The position numbers and the translations under genes were made by a program. From Miscanthus floridulus (Eukaryota; Streptophyta; Magnoliopsida; Poales; Poaceae), in assembly GCF_019320115.1 (NCBI RefSeq), contig NC_089588.1, positions 121,526,837-121,590,836 on the forward strand: DNA of 64,000 bases. The letters run 5' to 3'. Below, piece by piece: positions 1 to 12,359 of this stretch (the stretch's first letter is position 1; the number at the start of each line of letters is the position of its first letter). The notes under the pieces were generated by a model that did not search any database, was not told the origin of the DNA, and saw nothing but the letters and a program-made list of their open reading frames with translations.

Positions 1-103
1 CATGCACTACTTCCACGCCGCCTGCGTCGGCGAGTGGCTGCGCGGGCACGACACCTGCCCGCTCTGCCGCGCTCCGCTCGTCGCTCCTGGCGCCGCAGCA
101 TAG
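1..103 (+). CDS. RING-H2 finger protein, 3' end only
   Basis: The frame from base 2 to the TAG at 101-103 reads as the second half of a RING-H2 zinc finger: MHYFHAACVGEW, then DTCPLCRAPL, then a short tail. It shows the two histidines, the sixth ligand cysteine and the final CxxC pair. RING-H2 domains recruit E2 enzymes in ubiquitin ligation; in ATL proteins they follow an N-terminal membrane segment. The first half lies outside the window. It closely matches the RING copies at 24817-24975 and 26940-27044, so it is another member of the same local family, and it is the only one whose C-terminal half is undamaged. Whether the whole gene is functional cannot be seen. Confidence 0.75.
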   Translation, partial: MHYFHAACVGEWLRGHDTCPLCRAPLVAPGAAA

Positions 104-488
104 TGATGTCCGCCTGCTCACTCTGCTTAATTAACTTGGCCTCTGCGTGTACCTGTTTCTAGAGACTGGCTGCTTTGTATATGTGCTCCTAATTAATTAA
201 CGGCTTTGTAGTCATTCAAACTATTTCTTTAAGGACATAACTCTTTTTTTAAACGCAAACAAACTCATTGATATAAATGTTGACTCACACTTACTTCCCT
301 TGTTCCAAACACATCTGGAATTCAAACTATTTCTTCAAGGACATACATAGCATTTATTATGTATCTAGAAAGACAGAAATACTTACAATTTGGGATAGTG
401 GGAGTACAATCATATATACATATTCACAACCTATATATATAAGCATATTATCTATGAGCTTTGAGGCTACATGTGCTTTCGCTAGAAT
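104..488. other. Intergenic, 3' flank of RING-H2 gene
   Basis: This is AT-rich sequence with no coding frame I can support. It presumably contains the 3' UTR of the upstream RING gene. The short frame at 277-510 has no recognisable domain. Confidence 0.5.
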
Positions 489-1022
489 GTTTGGCACGGC
501 TCCACTTTAGTGAAGCCGTTTTTTCAGCTTTAGCTCCATGAACGGCTCTCCCAATGGAGCATGAGCTGTTTTTTTTTGAACCATTTGGCGAAACAGTCGC
601 TCCTAGTAGAACAAAGGTGCAAAATGACTATAATACCCATCTTTTTTTTTCTTTTTCTCCTATTCCTTCTTCTTCCTTCGATTTAACGGGCTTCTCTAAC
701 CCGGCGACTGCTCCCGCCCCTGCACGCTTCGGCCGTGCGCGCCCAGGTCGAGTGCCCCGGTGGCCGTGTGCAACCATGCCGGCACTGCGAGCCCCAGCGG
801 ATGCGTGCCCCTGTGCGCCTGGAGCGGGGCAAAATAGGTCTCTCTTGTCCTAGTTTGCACATGGGCGAGGTGAAGCCGGGTGAAGCCACTATTTTTAGCT
901 TCATCCCATGCACCCAATCCTCTGTAAGAGTTTGTTTTATGGGGCTTCACTGATGAAGCTATTTTATTTTACCCTGTTTAGCTGAAAACGGGTCCTAGAC
1001 CGAAGGGGAAGCCCTGTCAAAC
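489..1022. mobile_element. MITE-like element with imperfect terminal inverted repeats
   Basis: The left end GTTTGGCACGGCTCC (489-503) is an imperfect inverted match to the right end (1007-1022), which reads GTTTGACAGGGCTTCC on the minus strand. The interior repeats pieces such as AGTGAAGC and AGCTTCA in both orientations. The layout fits a non-autonomous DNA transposon, perhaps hAT-like. I found no clean target duplication, so the ends are approximate. Confidence 0.45.
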
Positions 1023-1643
1023 GGGGCCAACTCTAAACCTTGGGTTGTCATGGGCATCTTCAGCGACACTACGGATACCTTACTTTTCAACTTATCCACG
1101 TCACCGTGGATAACGGAAGAAAGGCCAAATTTTAGCACAACAGTTTGCTCCAAGGAATGGCTCCATAAACCTTGGCTCAAAATTTATATATCCTAACTAA
1201 GCGCAAGAACAAATCTGTCACCCAAGAGCTACGGAAGAATGCAGGGATCTGAACATTGCTTTGTATAGAATAACTAATTAATGCTACTCAGCTTGAGGAA
1301 TTCATCTCGAAGTGCATATACACTACCACGTAAATGATTTGTGAGACAGGGCCTAGGATTTCCAGAGGCGGGCACAAGTGTAGGCGTCAACTAAAATATA
1401 CAGCGATTTTTGGAGGCCCCCCTGAGAAAAAATGTCGAGGCCCAGGAGGCCCAAAACGCCCGATAGCTATATTCGTGTATAAATACTTGAAGTTAGGGTT
1501 TGAGCACTCATCTCTCTCTCAACCGACAGCCAAAAACTCCCTCTCCGTCTCTCAACCGGCTCCCTCTCCCTCTGCATGGTTGATCCATGGTGGTGGCGCT
1601 GATCTTTCTCTCCCTCTCCTAGCTCCCGGCGGATCCATGGTGG
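1023..1643. other. Intergenic stretch with a TATA-like site
   Basis: No gene is recognised here. TATAAATA at 1478-1485 is followed by a pyrimidine-rich CTCTCTCTC tract that resembles a plant promoter and leader. The frame at 1334-1717 that crosses it has no known domain. Confidence 0.35.
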
Positions 1644-1837
1644 TGTCTAACACCCTGGATTTTTACCCTAATTTAAAAATCACTAAAAATTTAAACCTTT
1701 TAAAAAACTTTATATAAAACAAATAAGTATAACTTACCTAGGAAGTAATTTAATACAAATAGTGCAACCAAGGAATAAAACTACATGTGTGACATTGTGT
1801 GGTTGCTTGTTTGCTGGACTTGCTGAACATATGCAAC

Positions 1838-1968
1838 CTGTTCGGTTGGTTGTATTTGGCTTATAAGCCATGGCTTATCAGCCAACAAATAGTATTTTTC
1901 TCTCACACCAAACCAGCCAACAGTACTTTCAGCCATGGCTTATAAGCCAAACAAGCCCAAACGAACAG
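1838..1968. mobile_element. MITE of about 130 bp with long terminal inverted repeats
   Basis: CTGTTCGGTTGG at the left pairs with CTGTTCGTTTGGGC read from the right on the opposite strand. The inverted match continues through GGCTTATAAGCCATGGCT, so much of the element is a hairpin. It carries no coding sequence. The structure is typical of small grass MITEs. Confidence 0.7.
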
Positions 1969-2284
1969 AGCGATGGTCGTACACTTTGCATACTTACATT
2001 TTCAAATTTGGATTCAAAACCATTTAAAACCTAGCATAGTAAATCTAGAAAAAGGAAAAGGAAAAGGAAAATAGAAAAGCCACTCGGGCTACTTCTCTCC
2101 CTCCCTCTCCTTTTGGCCCGCAATAGCCCTCGCCCTTCCCCTTTCTCTTCCTTCCGCAATGGGCCGGACCAACACCATGCCCCAGCCTAGCTCGCACACC
2201 TGCTCCCTCTCTGCCTCTCCCACTCACTGGCACATGGGGCCCACATGCCATCACTGTCGTCTACCTCCAGATGACGCGACACTG

Positions 2285-2485
2285 GTAGAGAACCGAGCTT
2301 TACTCACGGTGGGGAACCCCCTCTAGTCCCGGTTCCCCACCCGGGAGCAAGCATCCGGGACTAAAGGAGGACCTTTAGTCCCAGTGGGTAACACCAACCG
2401 GGACTAAAGGTGCCTCCTGACATGCCACGATGGCCGACACCTTTAGTCCCGGTTGGTAATACGAACCGGGACTAAAGGTTTTTTT
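2285..2485. repeat. Subterminal inverted repeats, 3' end of E1
   Basis: Several copies of CCTTTAGTCCCGGTTGGT face ACCAACCGGGACTAAAGG and form short hairpins. In CACTA elements such subterminal repeats are the binding sites for the element-encoded TNPA-type protein. Here they are recognised by pattern only. Confidence 0.85.
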
Positions 2486-2789
2486 TCTTTTTTCTTTTCT
2501 TTTCATTTTTTTTGTTTTCTTTTCAAAATAGATTTTCGAAGTCGTATTGTACGCTGCTAATTATACATTTATACGCGCGTATAGTATATTTCGGTTCAAG
2601 CACAATGAACGTATTAAATCACACAATTCAAGCATAGAAATATATATATATATATGCATGCATGCATCATATATATATTTACATGCATGCATGCATATGT
2701 GTATTTTACATTATATTATTTCATGTGCATATATTACAAAAGATTGCATTACAGTTGTTGTGACATAACAAGTTTCCTCTCATCCTCTA

Positions 2790-5700
2790 GCTTGGCTTCA
2801 ATGGCAGTGTTGGGTCGAAGTAGAACTCGCCCTTGGAATCAATGACCTGCTCATTAAAAAATCTGGCTATAGACTCTTGAATTGCTTTGATTTGGTCTTG
2901 CCGTATGACCTTTTCCTCCAACCATCGAGTCTACAGGTTTGAATTAAAGGAAAATAAATTAATATATGTACATATATATATAAAGATATAGTAACACAAT
3001 CAATAATAATAATTAAATGAATATATAGTGTATTTTTAACGTACTTTGAGTCTCTCTGTAGGAGTTCTTTGGGAGAGCACCTTGATAAACTTGAAAAAAA
3101 GTAACCACAGTAGTTGTTCCCCTATTCCTGCCTCAGACACCACTTTACGAGAAAAAGATTTGTCATCCAATCTGGTGATCCGGTGAAAGCTATATGTTTA
3201 ATTAATAAAGATGATGCGATTCAGGGGACTTACTTTCAAAGGGATTACATTCAGTGACGCTTTGCATTTTTCCATGTGTTGCTTCTCAATAAAGGTTTTC
3301 CAAACACTGCCCAATAAAAAATTTGCCACGTCATCAGATATAGTTAATCATCATGTTTGTGTGTATATATAGTTGCTAGAGATCCCAAAATTACCTCTGG
3401 ATAATATCTATCATATCTTGGTAGTCTTGTTGTGGTTTTCTCATCGAGTCATAGATTATCAAGTGACTTTTCACCAGATCGATGTCCATCAATATCCAGT
3501 GATTGATGCATGTGTTTATAGGATATAACGCATAACACTCATTAATTAACTAGAATCAACATATGAGCCATTAAGGATGATCGACATGATTAACACTCAC
3601 TTGAAGTTATAGGGAAAGAGTATATCCTTCTTGTGGCGTTGGTTCACTAAGAAGTTCATGAGGTTACTCTCTGACTCATTCTTCCAATTAGTCTTTGGAG
3701 TAATTGGGTCTTTGAATACTATATGGGGATCAACAAAACCAATTTCATTGCAGCCTTCCTTTCTGAGCTCTGTCATTGTAAATCTGCATATATATAGTAC
3801 TTGTTAGGATAATTTATATGCATATACACACATATGATGAGTTTAATAATAGATCGAAAGAATTATTACTTACAGGCAATAGCAGCTAATGATAACTTTG
3901 TCCAGAGAGGTCAGGTGGCATAGTTGATGAAATTCTGCAAAGTCAACATACATAACATCATCGCCATAGAACCAATGTTCGTCTCTAATTCTGACACCAA
4001 CGTAGAAGTCTCCACTGGTAGACGCCTGCATGTACCACTTGTTTAGCAGGTACATTTGCGTCCCCAGATCAGATAAGGCTTGAGGGTTGTATAGACTCTG
4101 GCCTAGTACAAATTTTTTCTTCCAAATATCAACCTCCGCCGCACTCTCAATGTTTCCATCACCAAACATCTGGTAAAGGTCGAGACCAGTCTCATCAAGA
4201 AATTCACCAAGGTGATCCAAATCGACATCCGGAGGTATGTTTGCCTGATGCATTAATCCTAAATTCGAACCATATTCATTACCAACAACTAGCGGGGGGA
4301 TTGATTGGTGCGCTTGTTGTCCGAGTTGGGCAACTCCTTTCCCTGCCCGCTTCTTTTTCTGTGCCGCCTCAATTGACTTGGTGAGAGTGCGGTCATAGTC
4401 CGATAACGTTGATTTGGACGGCTTACGAGATTCCCGCTGTTGTTGCTGGTAAGAAGTCACCTTTTTCTTAGAATATCTGGAGCTACGAAGAAGTACGGTT
4501 TCTCTGGGTTTCTCCTTGCTTCTTGATTCATTTTAAGTTTGTCATAGAATCTAGACATGTCTTTTTTATATGCATCAGTTCCTTCTTCCTTCTCTTCAGA
4601 TATTATTTTGGGAATAGCCCTTGGTTTTACGGTGGCTTTCTTTGCAGGCGAGGACTGGTTCTTCGTTTGAGGGGCTGGCCTCTTGCTAGGCTTCTTGGTA
4701 GGCGGGGGCGGGGGAGGCGTTGGAGACCTCCTTGGAGGTGTTGGCAGCGGCATTGGAGACCTCCTTGGAGGTGGCGGCTGCGGCGTTGGAGACCTCCTTG
4801 GAGATGGTGTGGATGCAGCCTCGTCTTCCAACACAATGTCATCGTACAGAGCACTATGATGATCTGGCGATTGAACAATTGGATTTAGGTTGGAGGAGGA
4901 TCTGCTACAAAAAAAGGAATGACATATTATTATGAGCAGATTGTTAATTATTTAAGCCAATACAAATTAATGATGTAGTGTTTTCATCCGCATGTACCTA
5001 TGGTGAGGTAGTTCAGGAGGAGGTGGAGCCGACATCCCTGGAATGATGATGTAGCGCTTGTGCCATAGAATGAATGTCTTCTCCGCTTCTCCTAGAGTCT
5101 TCTCGCCATCACCTCCAGGAATGTCAAGAGGCAAATCACTAAAACCTTTTTCAGCTTTATCTACCGAGATGGTAGCATATCCTTCTTGGATTATATTCCC
5201 ATGAATCCTTGGTGTCTTGGTTCGGTCGATAGGATTAACAAGACTGATAGCCACCTTGATTGTGGAATTCTCCTTTGGAATGTGTAGCTCACACGTTGTA
5301 CAAGGTTCAGTGACGTCATCCACAGGGAAGCGCAGTCCTGTGTCCCCTTGATTTGGTATCTCCGTGGAAGCGCAGCTGCTTTTCAACTGAACAGATTGGC
5401 TAATGTTGATTCCTGGCTCTGATGCCTGCTTGCTTGCACTCACTGCTATTTGCACTTGCCTTCTGATTTCCTCCTGCATTCTTGCTTCAAGGTTTTTTTC
5501 CCGCTCCTGTGCTTCACGCACCGCTTCCTCCAACCTCTGGAGCCGCTGTGCCTCTTCTTCCTTCTTTCTCTGGCGACTTCTGTAGGAAGGTCTATCCTGA
5601 GGGAATCCATGCTCCCACGAGACACTTCCTTTGCCTCTAGTTCGGCCACCATGTTCAATAGTCCCGATGGCGTATGTCAGCTCATCCTTCTCTCTGTTGG

Positions 5701-6762
5701 GCCTGAACGCACCACTAGCAGTAGCTCTCTGAGCATAAAACAATCTTTCTGCTGCTTCTTGCAGTCTTGCGCCATAAACGCACTTCCCTGTCTCCTGGTC
5801 TAGTGTTCCCCCATGAACGAAAAACCAATTAATTGCACGTTCTCCCCACTCGAGTGATTCTGGTCTGATACCCTTGGCAAGAAGGTCTGCTTCCATTTTG
5901 TTCCACTTCTTAATGGCAGTCGGGTAGCCACCTGATCCCAAGGTATGGTGGTATGTCTTCTGTTGGGCATTACGTTGGTTCTTTATCACCCGACTCACAC
6001 CCTCTTCCGAAGTCTTGTACTGTACAAACTCATCCCAATAGGGCCTCTGCTTTGAGATCGGGCCTGGGACAGAAAAATCTGGTGCTATGTTCTTCTTCAC
6101 ATACGTTGTGTATAGGTGTTTCTTCCAAGTCTGAAACTGGGTGGCCATCTTCTTCATTGCCCAATCCCTAACTCGCTCCTTCAATTCATCACCATCTATT
6201 ATATCATCATAACCATCTGTTTGGAGCGTGAAATGTACCAAGACATCTTTCCAAATTAACGCCTTGTCACGATCGGAGACAAAACTGATATGTGGAGCAT
6301 TGGTCTTCTTCTTCCATTCACGGGTACTAATCGGGAGCCGGTCCCGTACAAGGTAACCACAGTGGTGCACAAATTTCATTTTATTCGGCCCCCCCCGGTT
6401 CTCCTGTATCCACATTGAACTCCGAGATGATGAAGCGGCCCTCCAATGGCTTTTTGGGACCTCGAACATTTTTACTCTTCGTTGTAGTTGTTGATGTCGA
6501 TCCAGAGGGCTACAAAACATAAACATTATTTTTAATGTCATGAGCACACATAAGATATATGATAATATATATAGCTAATAATAAAAAAATATACTTGGCC
6601 AATATGTTGTTGCTCATTTTGTTCAAGAGCTAAGTACTGACTCCCGTCATCTGCATCCTCTTGCACGTTATTTCTAGCACCATCATCGCTGGCAACTTGA
6701 GTGCCAGTGTTGATCAAATTCATCATCAACTCCTCCTCATCCATGTTTCTCGGGTCGGCCAT
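2790..6762 (-). pseudogene. CACTA TNPA-like (Transposase_24) gene with C-terminal Ulp1-like domain, damaged
   Basis: Probable exons are 6762-6595, 6509-4998, 4904-3874, 3783-3601, about 3537-3400 and further short pieces down to about 2790; most boundaries have GT/AG signals. The N-terminal part is acidic. The second exon contains HCGYLVRDRLPIS, typical of the second CACTA protein (Transposase_24), then a coiled coil rich in E, R and Q (about 5440-5600). Exon 3 has a Pro-rich RRSPTP repeat. The C-terminal exons resemble an Ulp1-type cysteine protease: NHWILMDID carries the His, IIYDSM the Asp and NNYCGYFF the Cys. Damage seen: a frameshift at an eight-G run (6389-6398), a frameshift near 4480-4500, and a TAG just before the cysteine motif (about 3140). 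The normal role would be binding the subterminal repeats. Confidence 0.8.
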
Positions 6763-8209
6763 CTAGCTTCAAAAAACAAAACCAATATATAGTACGTCAA
6801 ATCTTTGCTTACATGCGTAAAATCTACGAACAATATGCATTATTAAATCTTGCCCCTCGGTCACGGACGCAATTCGCCACACTAGGGCGAACTACGTCGG
6901 TACTAGGGTGAATTAGGGCTATACATAAACGGCCGAGGGCAAATTGCGTCGGTGACTAGGGCGAACCACTTCGGTGACATCAACAGCGCGGTTCGCCCTG
7001 GTGTGATTGTTTAGCATTAACGATAACGATAATACGAATGTTGATCAACTAGGCCACGAGAAAGGGCGGTGTGACAAGAGTGGCGGTGCTCCACTCCGCC
7101 GTATATATGTCTGTACACATGGGTGAACGAGGGCGGCGGTGCTCCGCCATATACATAGAAACGCATGGGCGAACGAGGGCGGCGGTGCTCCGCGACGTAT
7201 ATATACATGCATATGAATACAAATGACGTATATATACGTGTCGGCGCGGTGGCCGGTGTGCTGACGACGACGACGTGAGGCGGGCCGCCGTGCTGACGAC
7301 GACGACGACGTGAGGCGGGCCGGGGCGGTGTCGGTGCGTGATGTTGTGATCCTATGTACCATGTGAACCATGTAGTCATTCATCATATGAGAAAATTCTA
7401 TGTTGATAATGTAAGTATAAGTCATTATGAAATGTAAGTATATGTGTCTTATTGCTAATATAACCATTACTATTTCCGAAATGATAAGAATTTATTTTCT
7501 TCTTCTACAGGCGATCTCTGATGCTATGATATAAAGTTTGAAGATAGTCTTCCCAGAAAAAATATGTAATGCTCATATTACTTTAGCAACATTAATATAT
7601 TATATCTGTATATTCAAAGTTCACAAATGAAGAAACATTGAAGTTTTCCTTCATTTGTCTGTAGCCATGCATGCAAGTCCAACCAAAACTGCTTACATCA
7701 TCACATGTGATATTTTTTATAAACTAAAAAACGCTTAGTTTACAAACTGGGTATCCAAATTGAGTTCCTATTTGATCATTATATATCCTACAACAAATCC
7801 TTCAAAAAAAAGACCCTACATGAATATATTTGGATAAAATTTTGTTAACAAACATTGATCTATGAAGATAGAAAAAATTCTTCATTTGTCTATAGATTCA
7901 TGAATGTACAAAGAGATCGACGAACATATCACCTCGAGCTCGGCAGTGGAGGCCTCGGGCGCGGTGGAGGGCCACGGGCGTGGTGGAGGGCCTCGGGCAC
8001 GGAGGAGGGCGCGGTGGAGGGCCACGGGCGTGCGCGGAGGAGGGGCACGGGCGCGCGCGGTGGAGGCCGCACGAGGAAGAAGAGGGCGGCGCCGGTGTCA
8101 CGGAAGGCGAACGGACGCGGCGCGAGGAAGAAGAGGGCGGCGGTGTTCGACGAGGAAGAAGATGAGCGGATCGATCTGCGCCAGGCGCTGGAGGTTATAT
8201 ATCAGAGAG
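6763..8209. other. Spacer inside E1 with GC-rich short repeats
   Basis: Between the two transposase genes, 6860-6990 repeats CTAGGGCGAA-type words and 7060-7330 repeats GAACGAGGGCGGCGGTGCTCC. Around 7930-8170 purine- and GC-rich repeats give long frames on both strands rich in G, R and A; these look like low-complexity shadows and have no domain. No gene is supported. Confidence 0.5.
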
Positions 8210-8455
8210 AATTACTCCCGGTGCCAGCCACCAACCGGGAGTAAAAACCCTTTACTCCCGGTGCGTATTACCAACCGGGAGTAAAGGTACCTTTACTCCC
8301 GGTGCGTGTTACCAACTGGGAGTAAAGGTATACCTTTACTCCCGGTTGGTAACACGCACCGGGAGTAAAGGGTTTTTTTGGCGGGCCACGAAACTGCAGC
8401 CCACCTTTACTCCTGGGTGGGCTTCCCACCCGGGAGTAAAGGTGGCCTGCAGTTT
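8210..8455. repeat. Internal block of CACTA-like inverted repeats
   Basis: At least five units of TTTACTCCCGGT and ACCGGGAGTAAA alternate here. They are a sequence variant (TACTCCC) of the TAGTCCC repeats at the E1 ends, but they sit in the middle of the element, beyond the TNP2 3' end. They may be the remnant of a nested related element whose termini are lost. Confidence 0.75.
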
Positions 8456-8939
8456 CATTTCCCGCCTGTTTTAAGCAATAGTCTTGTTAAATAAAATAGA
8501 AATGCAATAGTTTTTGTTAAATACATAGTAAATTAAATAAAAGGCATAAAATTATTTTGTTAAAAATATGAATTTTCTTTTTGTTTATTGCACATAGGAA
8601 AAATCTATAACCTAACTTTTTTTATTTTTTGTTAGAATTATAAAACATAATGTAACTAATATTTATTATTTCATTAATGCAAAAATGTAGTGTTTAATTA
8701 AAATTATTAAAACTATTGGTTTTGGACAGGAAATTTGTTTTCACATCATTTTAACGTTAATATTTTAATTTTTCATCACTCAGTATCCTAATTTACCTTT
8801 TTGAGAGAGAAATCCCACCAAATCAAACATTGATTTAATTTGAAACATGACATAATAAACATCTGAATTCACAATTATTACATAATATCTCAAACACACA
8901 CTATATTAAATCACTATATCATCAAGTGGGCACAGCAGT

Positions 8940-11900
8940 TTACTTCTTCTTTACGTATGTCCCTTGGTTATGATCGCTTCGTAACCATGGAGTGTCCTCA
9001 TCATTTACCAAGATGCTAGGGTCTTTGTTCACTTTGAAGGGCGGAATTCGGTCATCCTTTTCATATTCTTCTGACATGTCTGACTTGTCCTCAATTCCCA
9101 CGATGACTCTTTATCCTGAAAGAACTATATGGCGCTTTGGCTCTTTGGTTGAGTCATTATCGTTTTTCCCTCTTTTTGGTTTGGTAGACATATCATTGAC
9201 ATAGAACACCTGATTCACATCCTTGGCAAGGACGAATGGTTCCTCTTTGTACCCAATATTACTAAGGTCTACTGTTGTCATTCCATACTCGTTGTCTACT
9301 GTTACCCCGCCTCCGGTCACCTTGACCCATTGGCACTTGAACAATGGGATCTTCAAAGTAGGTGCATATTCTAGTTCCCATATTTCATCTATGCGTCCAT
9401 AATATGTTTTCTTATTCCCATTCGGGTCTGTGGCATCTATGCGGACACCACTGTTTTGGTTGGTACTCCTTTTATCTTGGGCTACTGTGTAGAATATGTT
9501 CCCATTTATCTCGTACCCTTTGTATGTGACGATATGCCATGATGGTTGCATAGCCAATAAATACAGTTGCTCATGGATGCTCTCATCACCTTGACATTTT
9601 TTTCGCAACCAACCGCCGAAAGTTTCCATGTGCTTATGCGTAATCCAAGCTTCAGTCTTCCCTGGAAACTCGGATCGTAAGAGATCCTTGTGTGTCTCAA
9701 TATACGGATCTACCAAAGAGGAGTTCTGTAGAACTGTGTAGTGCGCTTTATTGAAATAATCATCATCCGTACCAATATATGTTTTCCTCCCTAGTGTCCC
9801 CTTTCCGCTTAGTCTCCCCTCATGTCTCGATTCAGGAACACCAATCGAGTCAAGGTCGGGAATAAAGTCAACATAGAACTCAATGACCTCTTCTGTTCCA
9901 TAGCCCTTGGTGATGCTTCCTTCTGGGCGAGCACGGTTGTGAACATATTTCTTCAGGACTCCCATGAATCTATCTAAGGGGAACATGTTGTGTAGGAACA
10001 CAGGACCGAGAGTGAAAATCTCCTTGACTAGGTGAACTAGGAGGTGTGTCATAATATCAAAGAAGGAAGGAGGGAACACCAACTCAAAGCTGACGAGACA
10101 TTGAACCACATCATTCTGTAGTTTAGCTAGATCAGTTGGATCAATTGCCTTCTGAGAAATTGCATTGAGGAATGCACATAGCTTCACGGTGGCTAGACGT
10201 ACATTTGGAGGTAGAATTCCTCTTAATGCAATTGGAAGTAATTGCGTCATGAGAATGTGACAGTCATGGGACTTTAAGTTACAGAATTTCTTCTCTGGCA
10301 CATTTATAATACCCTTTATATTCAAGGAGAATCCAGATGGTTCCTTGATGTTGTTTAAGCATTCAAACATGATTTCCTTCTCCTCTTTGCTTAGAGTGTA
10401 GCTAGCAGGACGTAAGTAATGGCGTCCATCATCTGTCTTCTCTGGATGCAGGTTGTCTCTTTCTTTCAAACAACACAGGTCCTATCGTGCTTCAAATGTG
10501 TCCTTAGGCTTTCCATACACACCCATAAAGCCTAGCAGGTTCACACAAAGATTCTTCGTCAGGTGCATCACGTCGATCGAGCTACGGACCTCCAGGACTT
10601 GCCAATAGGGTAGGTCCCAAAATATGGACTTCTTCTTCCACATGGGTGTGTGACCGTTAGTGTCTTTCGGAATAGGTTGGCTTCCATGTCCTTTTCCAAA
10701 GACGACTTTCACATCATTGACCATATCGAGTACATCCTCACCGGTTCGGTTGCGAGGCTTGGTCAGGTGGTCTGCCTTCCCTTTAAAATGCTTGCCTTTC
10801 TTTCTTACAGGGTGATTTGCAGGAAGAAATCGACGATGGCCAAGGTACACGACCTTTCGACATTTTTTCAAGAATACACCTCTAATATCACCGAAGCAGT
10901 GTGTGCATGCATTATATCCCTTGTTTGACTGTCCTGAAAGATTACTTAGAGCAGGCCAATCATTGATTGTTACGAACAACAATGCTCGTAGATCAAAGTG
11001 TTCCTGTTTGTACTCATCCCACACACGTACACCTTCTTTATTCCACAAAATGAGAAGTTCGTCAATAAGTGGTCTCAGGTACACATCGATGTCATTGCCA
11101 GGTTGCTTCGGGCCTTGGATGAGCACAGTCATCATAATGAACTTCCGCTTCATGCATAACCAAGGAGGAATGTTGTAGATACTTAAAGTAACAGGCCAAG
11201 TGCTATGACTACTGTTCTGCTCTCCAAAAGGATTGATACCATCTGTACTTAAAGCAAACCTTAAGTTTCTTGCGTCATTTGCAAACTCCGGGAATTCTCT
11301 GTCGATTGCTCTCCACTGGGACCCATCAGCAGGGGTCTCAACATATTGTCTACCTTACGGTCTTCTTTGTGCCATCGTAATAATTTTGCATGTTCTTTGT
11401 TTCTGAACAGACGTTTCAAGCGTGGTATTATAGGAGCATACCACATAACCTTGGCAGGGATTTTCTTACGCGAACGTTCGCCCTCAACATCACCAGGGTC
11501 ATCTCGCCTGATCTTATACCGCGACGCATGGCATACCGGGCATGCATCCAATTTCTCGTACTCTTTGCCACGGTACAGGATGCAGTCATTAGGACATGCA
11601 TGTATCTTCTCTATTTCTAGCCCCATAGGACAGACAACTTGTTTTGCTTCGTAGGTAGTGGCGGGCAATTCATTGTACTTCGGAAGCATCTTCTTTTGGA
11701 TTTTTAGTAACTCTCCAAATCCCTTGTCAGATACACCATTCTTTGCCTTTCATTGCAGCAATTCTAGTGTGGTTCCCAACTTTTTCTGCCCTGCATCACA
11801 AGTTGGGTACAACAATTTCTTGTGATCTTCTAGCATCCGCTCGAACTTGATCTTCTCCTTTTCACTTTCACATTCTCTTTGTGCGTCACGAATGACCTGA

Positions 11901-12277
11901 GAAAGATCATCAGCCGTCTCATCTTCTGCGGCTACCTCGTCTTCAGCTTCTCCCATTGCAGTATCATTGAAGCACGCACCATCAGGAATAATATCATTGT
12001 CGTCCCATTGTTCTTCTTCACCTTCTTCCATTACAACACCGGTTTCTCTGTGCTTTGTCCAACAAATATAGTTTGGCATGAAACCCGACTTGAACAAGTG
12101 TGAATGAAGAGTCCTTGAGCAAGGATATTCCACCGTATTCTTACATATGGCACATGGACAGCACATGAAACCGTCGCGTTTGTTTGCCTCGGCCGCACGT
12201 AACAAAGAATGCACGCCGTCAATGAACTCTTGGGAGCGGCGATCAGCATTATACATCCAATGACGGCTCATCTGCAT
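8940..12277 (-). pseudogene. TNP2-type CACTA transposase, degenerate
   Basis: From MSRHWMYNADRRSQEF near 12271 the gene shows, in order, the transposase-associated domain with a CCPCAICKN motif, the Transposase_21 core (FIMMTVLIQGPKQPGNDIDV, 11140-11080), then the DUF4218 and DUF4216 regions (about 10400-9110). The last codon ends at 8940. TNP2 is the DDE-type enzyme that cuts CACTA ends. At least four lesions are visible: TGA at 11747-11749 in place of a sense codon, a one-base frameshift near 11330-11345, TAG at 10479-10481 and TAA at 9108-9110. Homology continues in frame after each stop, so these are point lesions rather than domain ends. Some large open segments remain (452 and 223 codons). 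Confidence 0.9.
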
Positions 12278-12359
12278 TACATGACATAAATATCATATTA
12301 AAACCTAGATCATAATTAATTATTTATAAAACATGCGTGCCACCACAAAAGATACAAAT

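Noticed and set aside
7855..8284. Overlapping plus-strand frames rich in Gly, Arg and Ala (up to 129 codons)
   Set aside because: Low-complexity GC- and purine-rich repeat inside E1 that is open in several frames at once; no domain.
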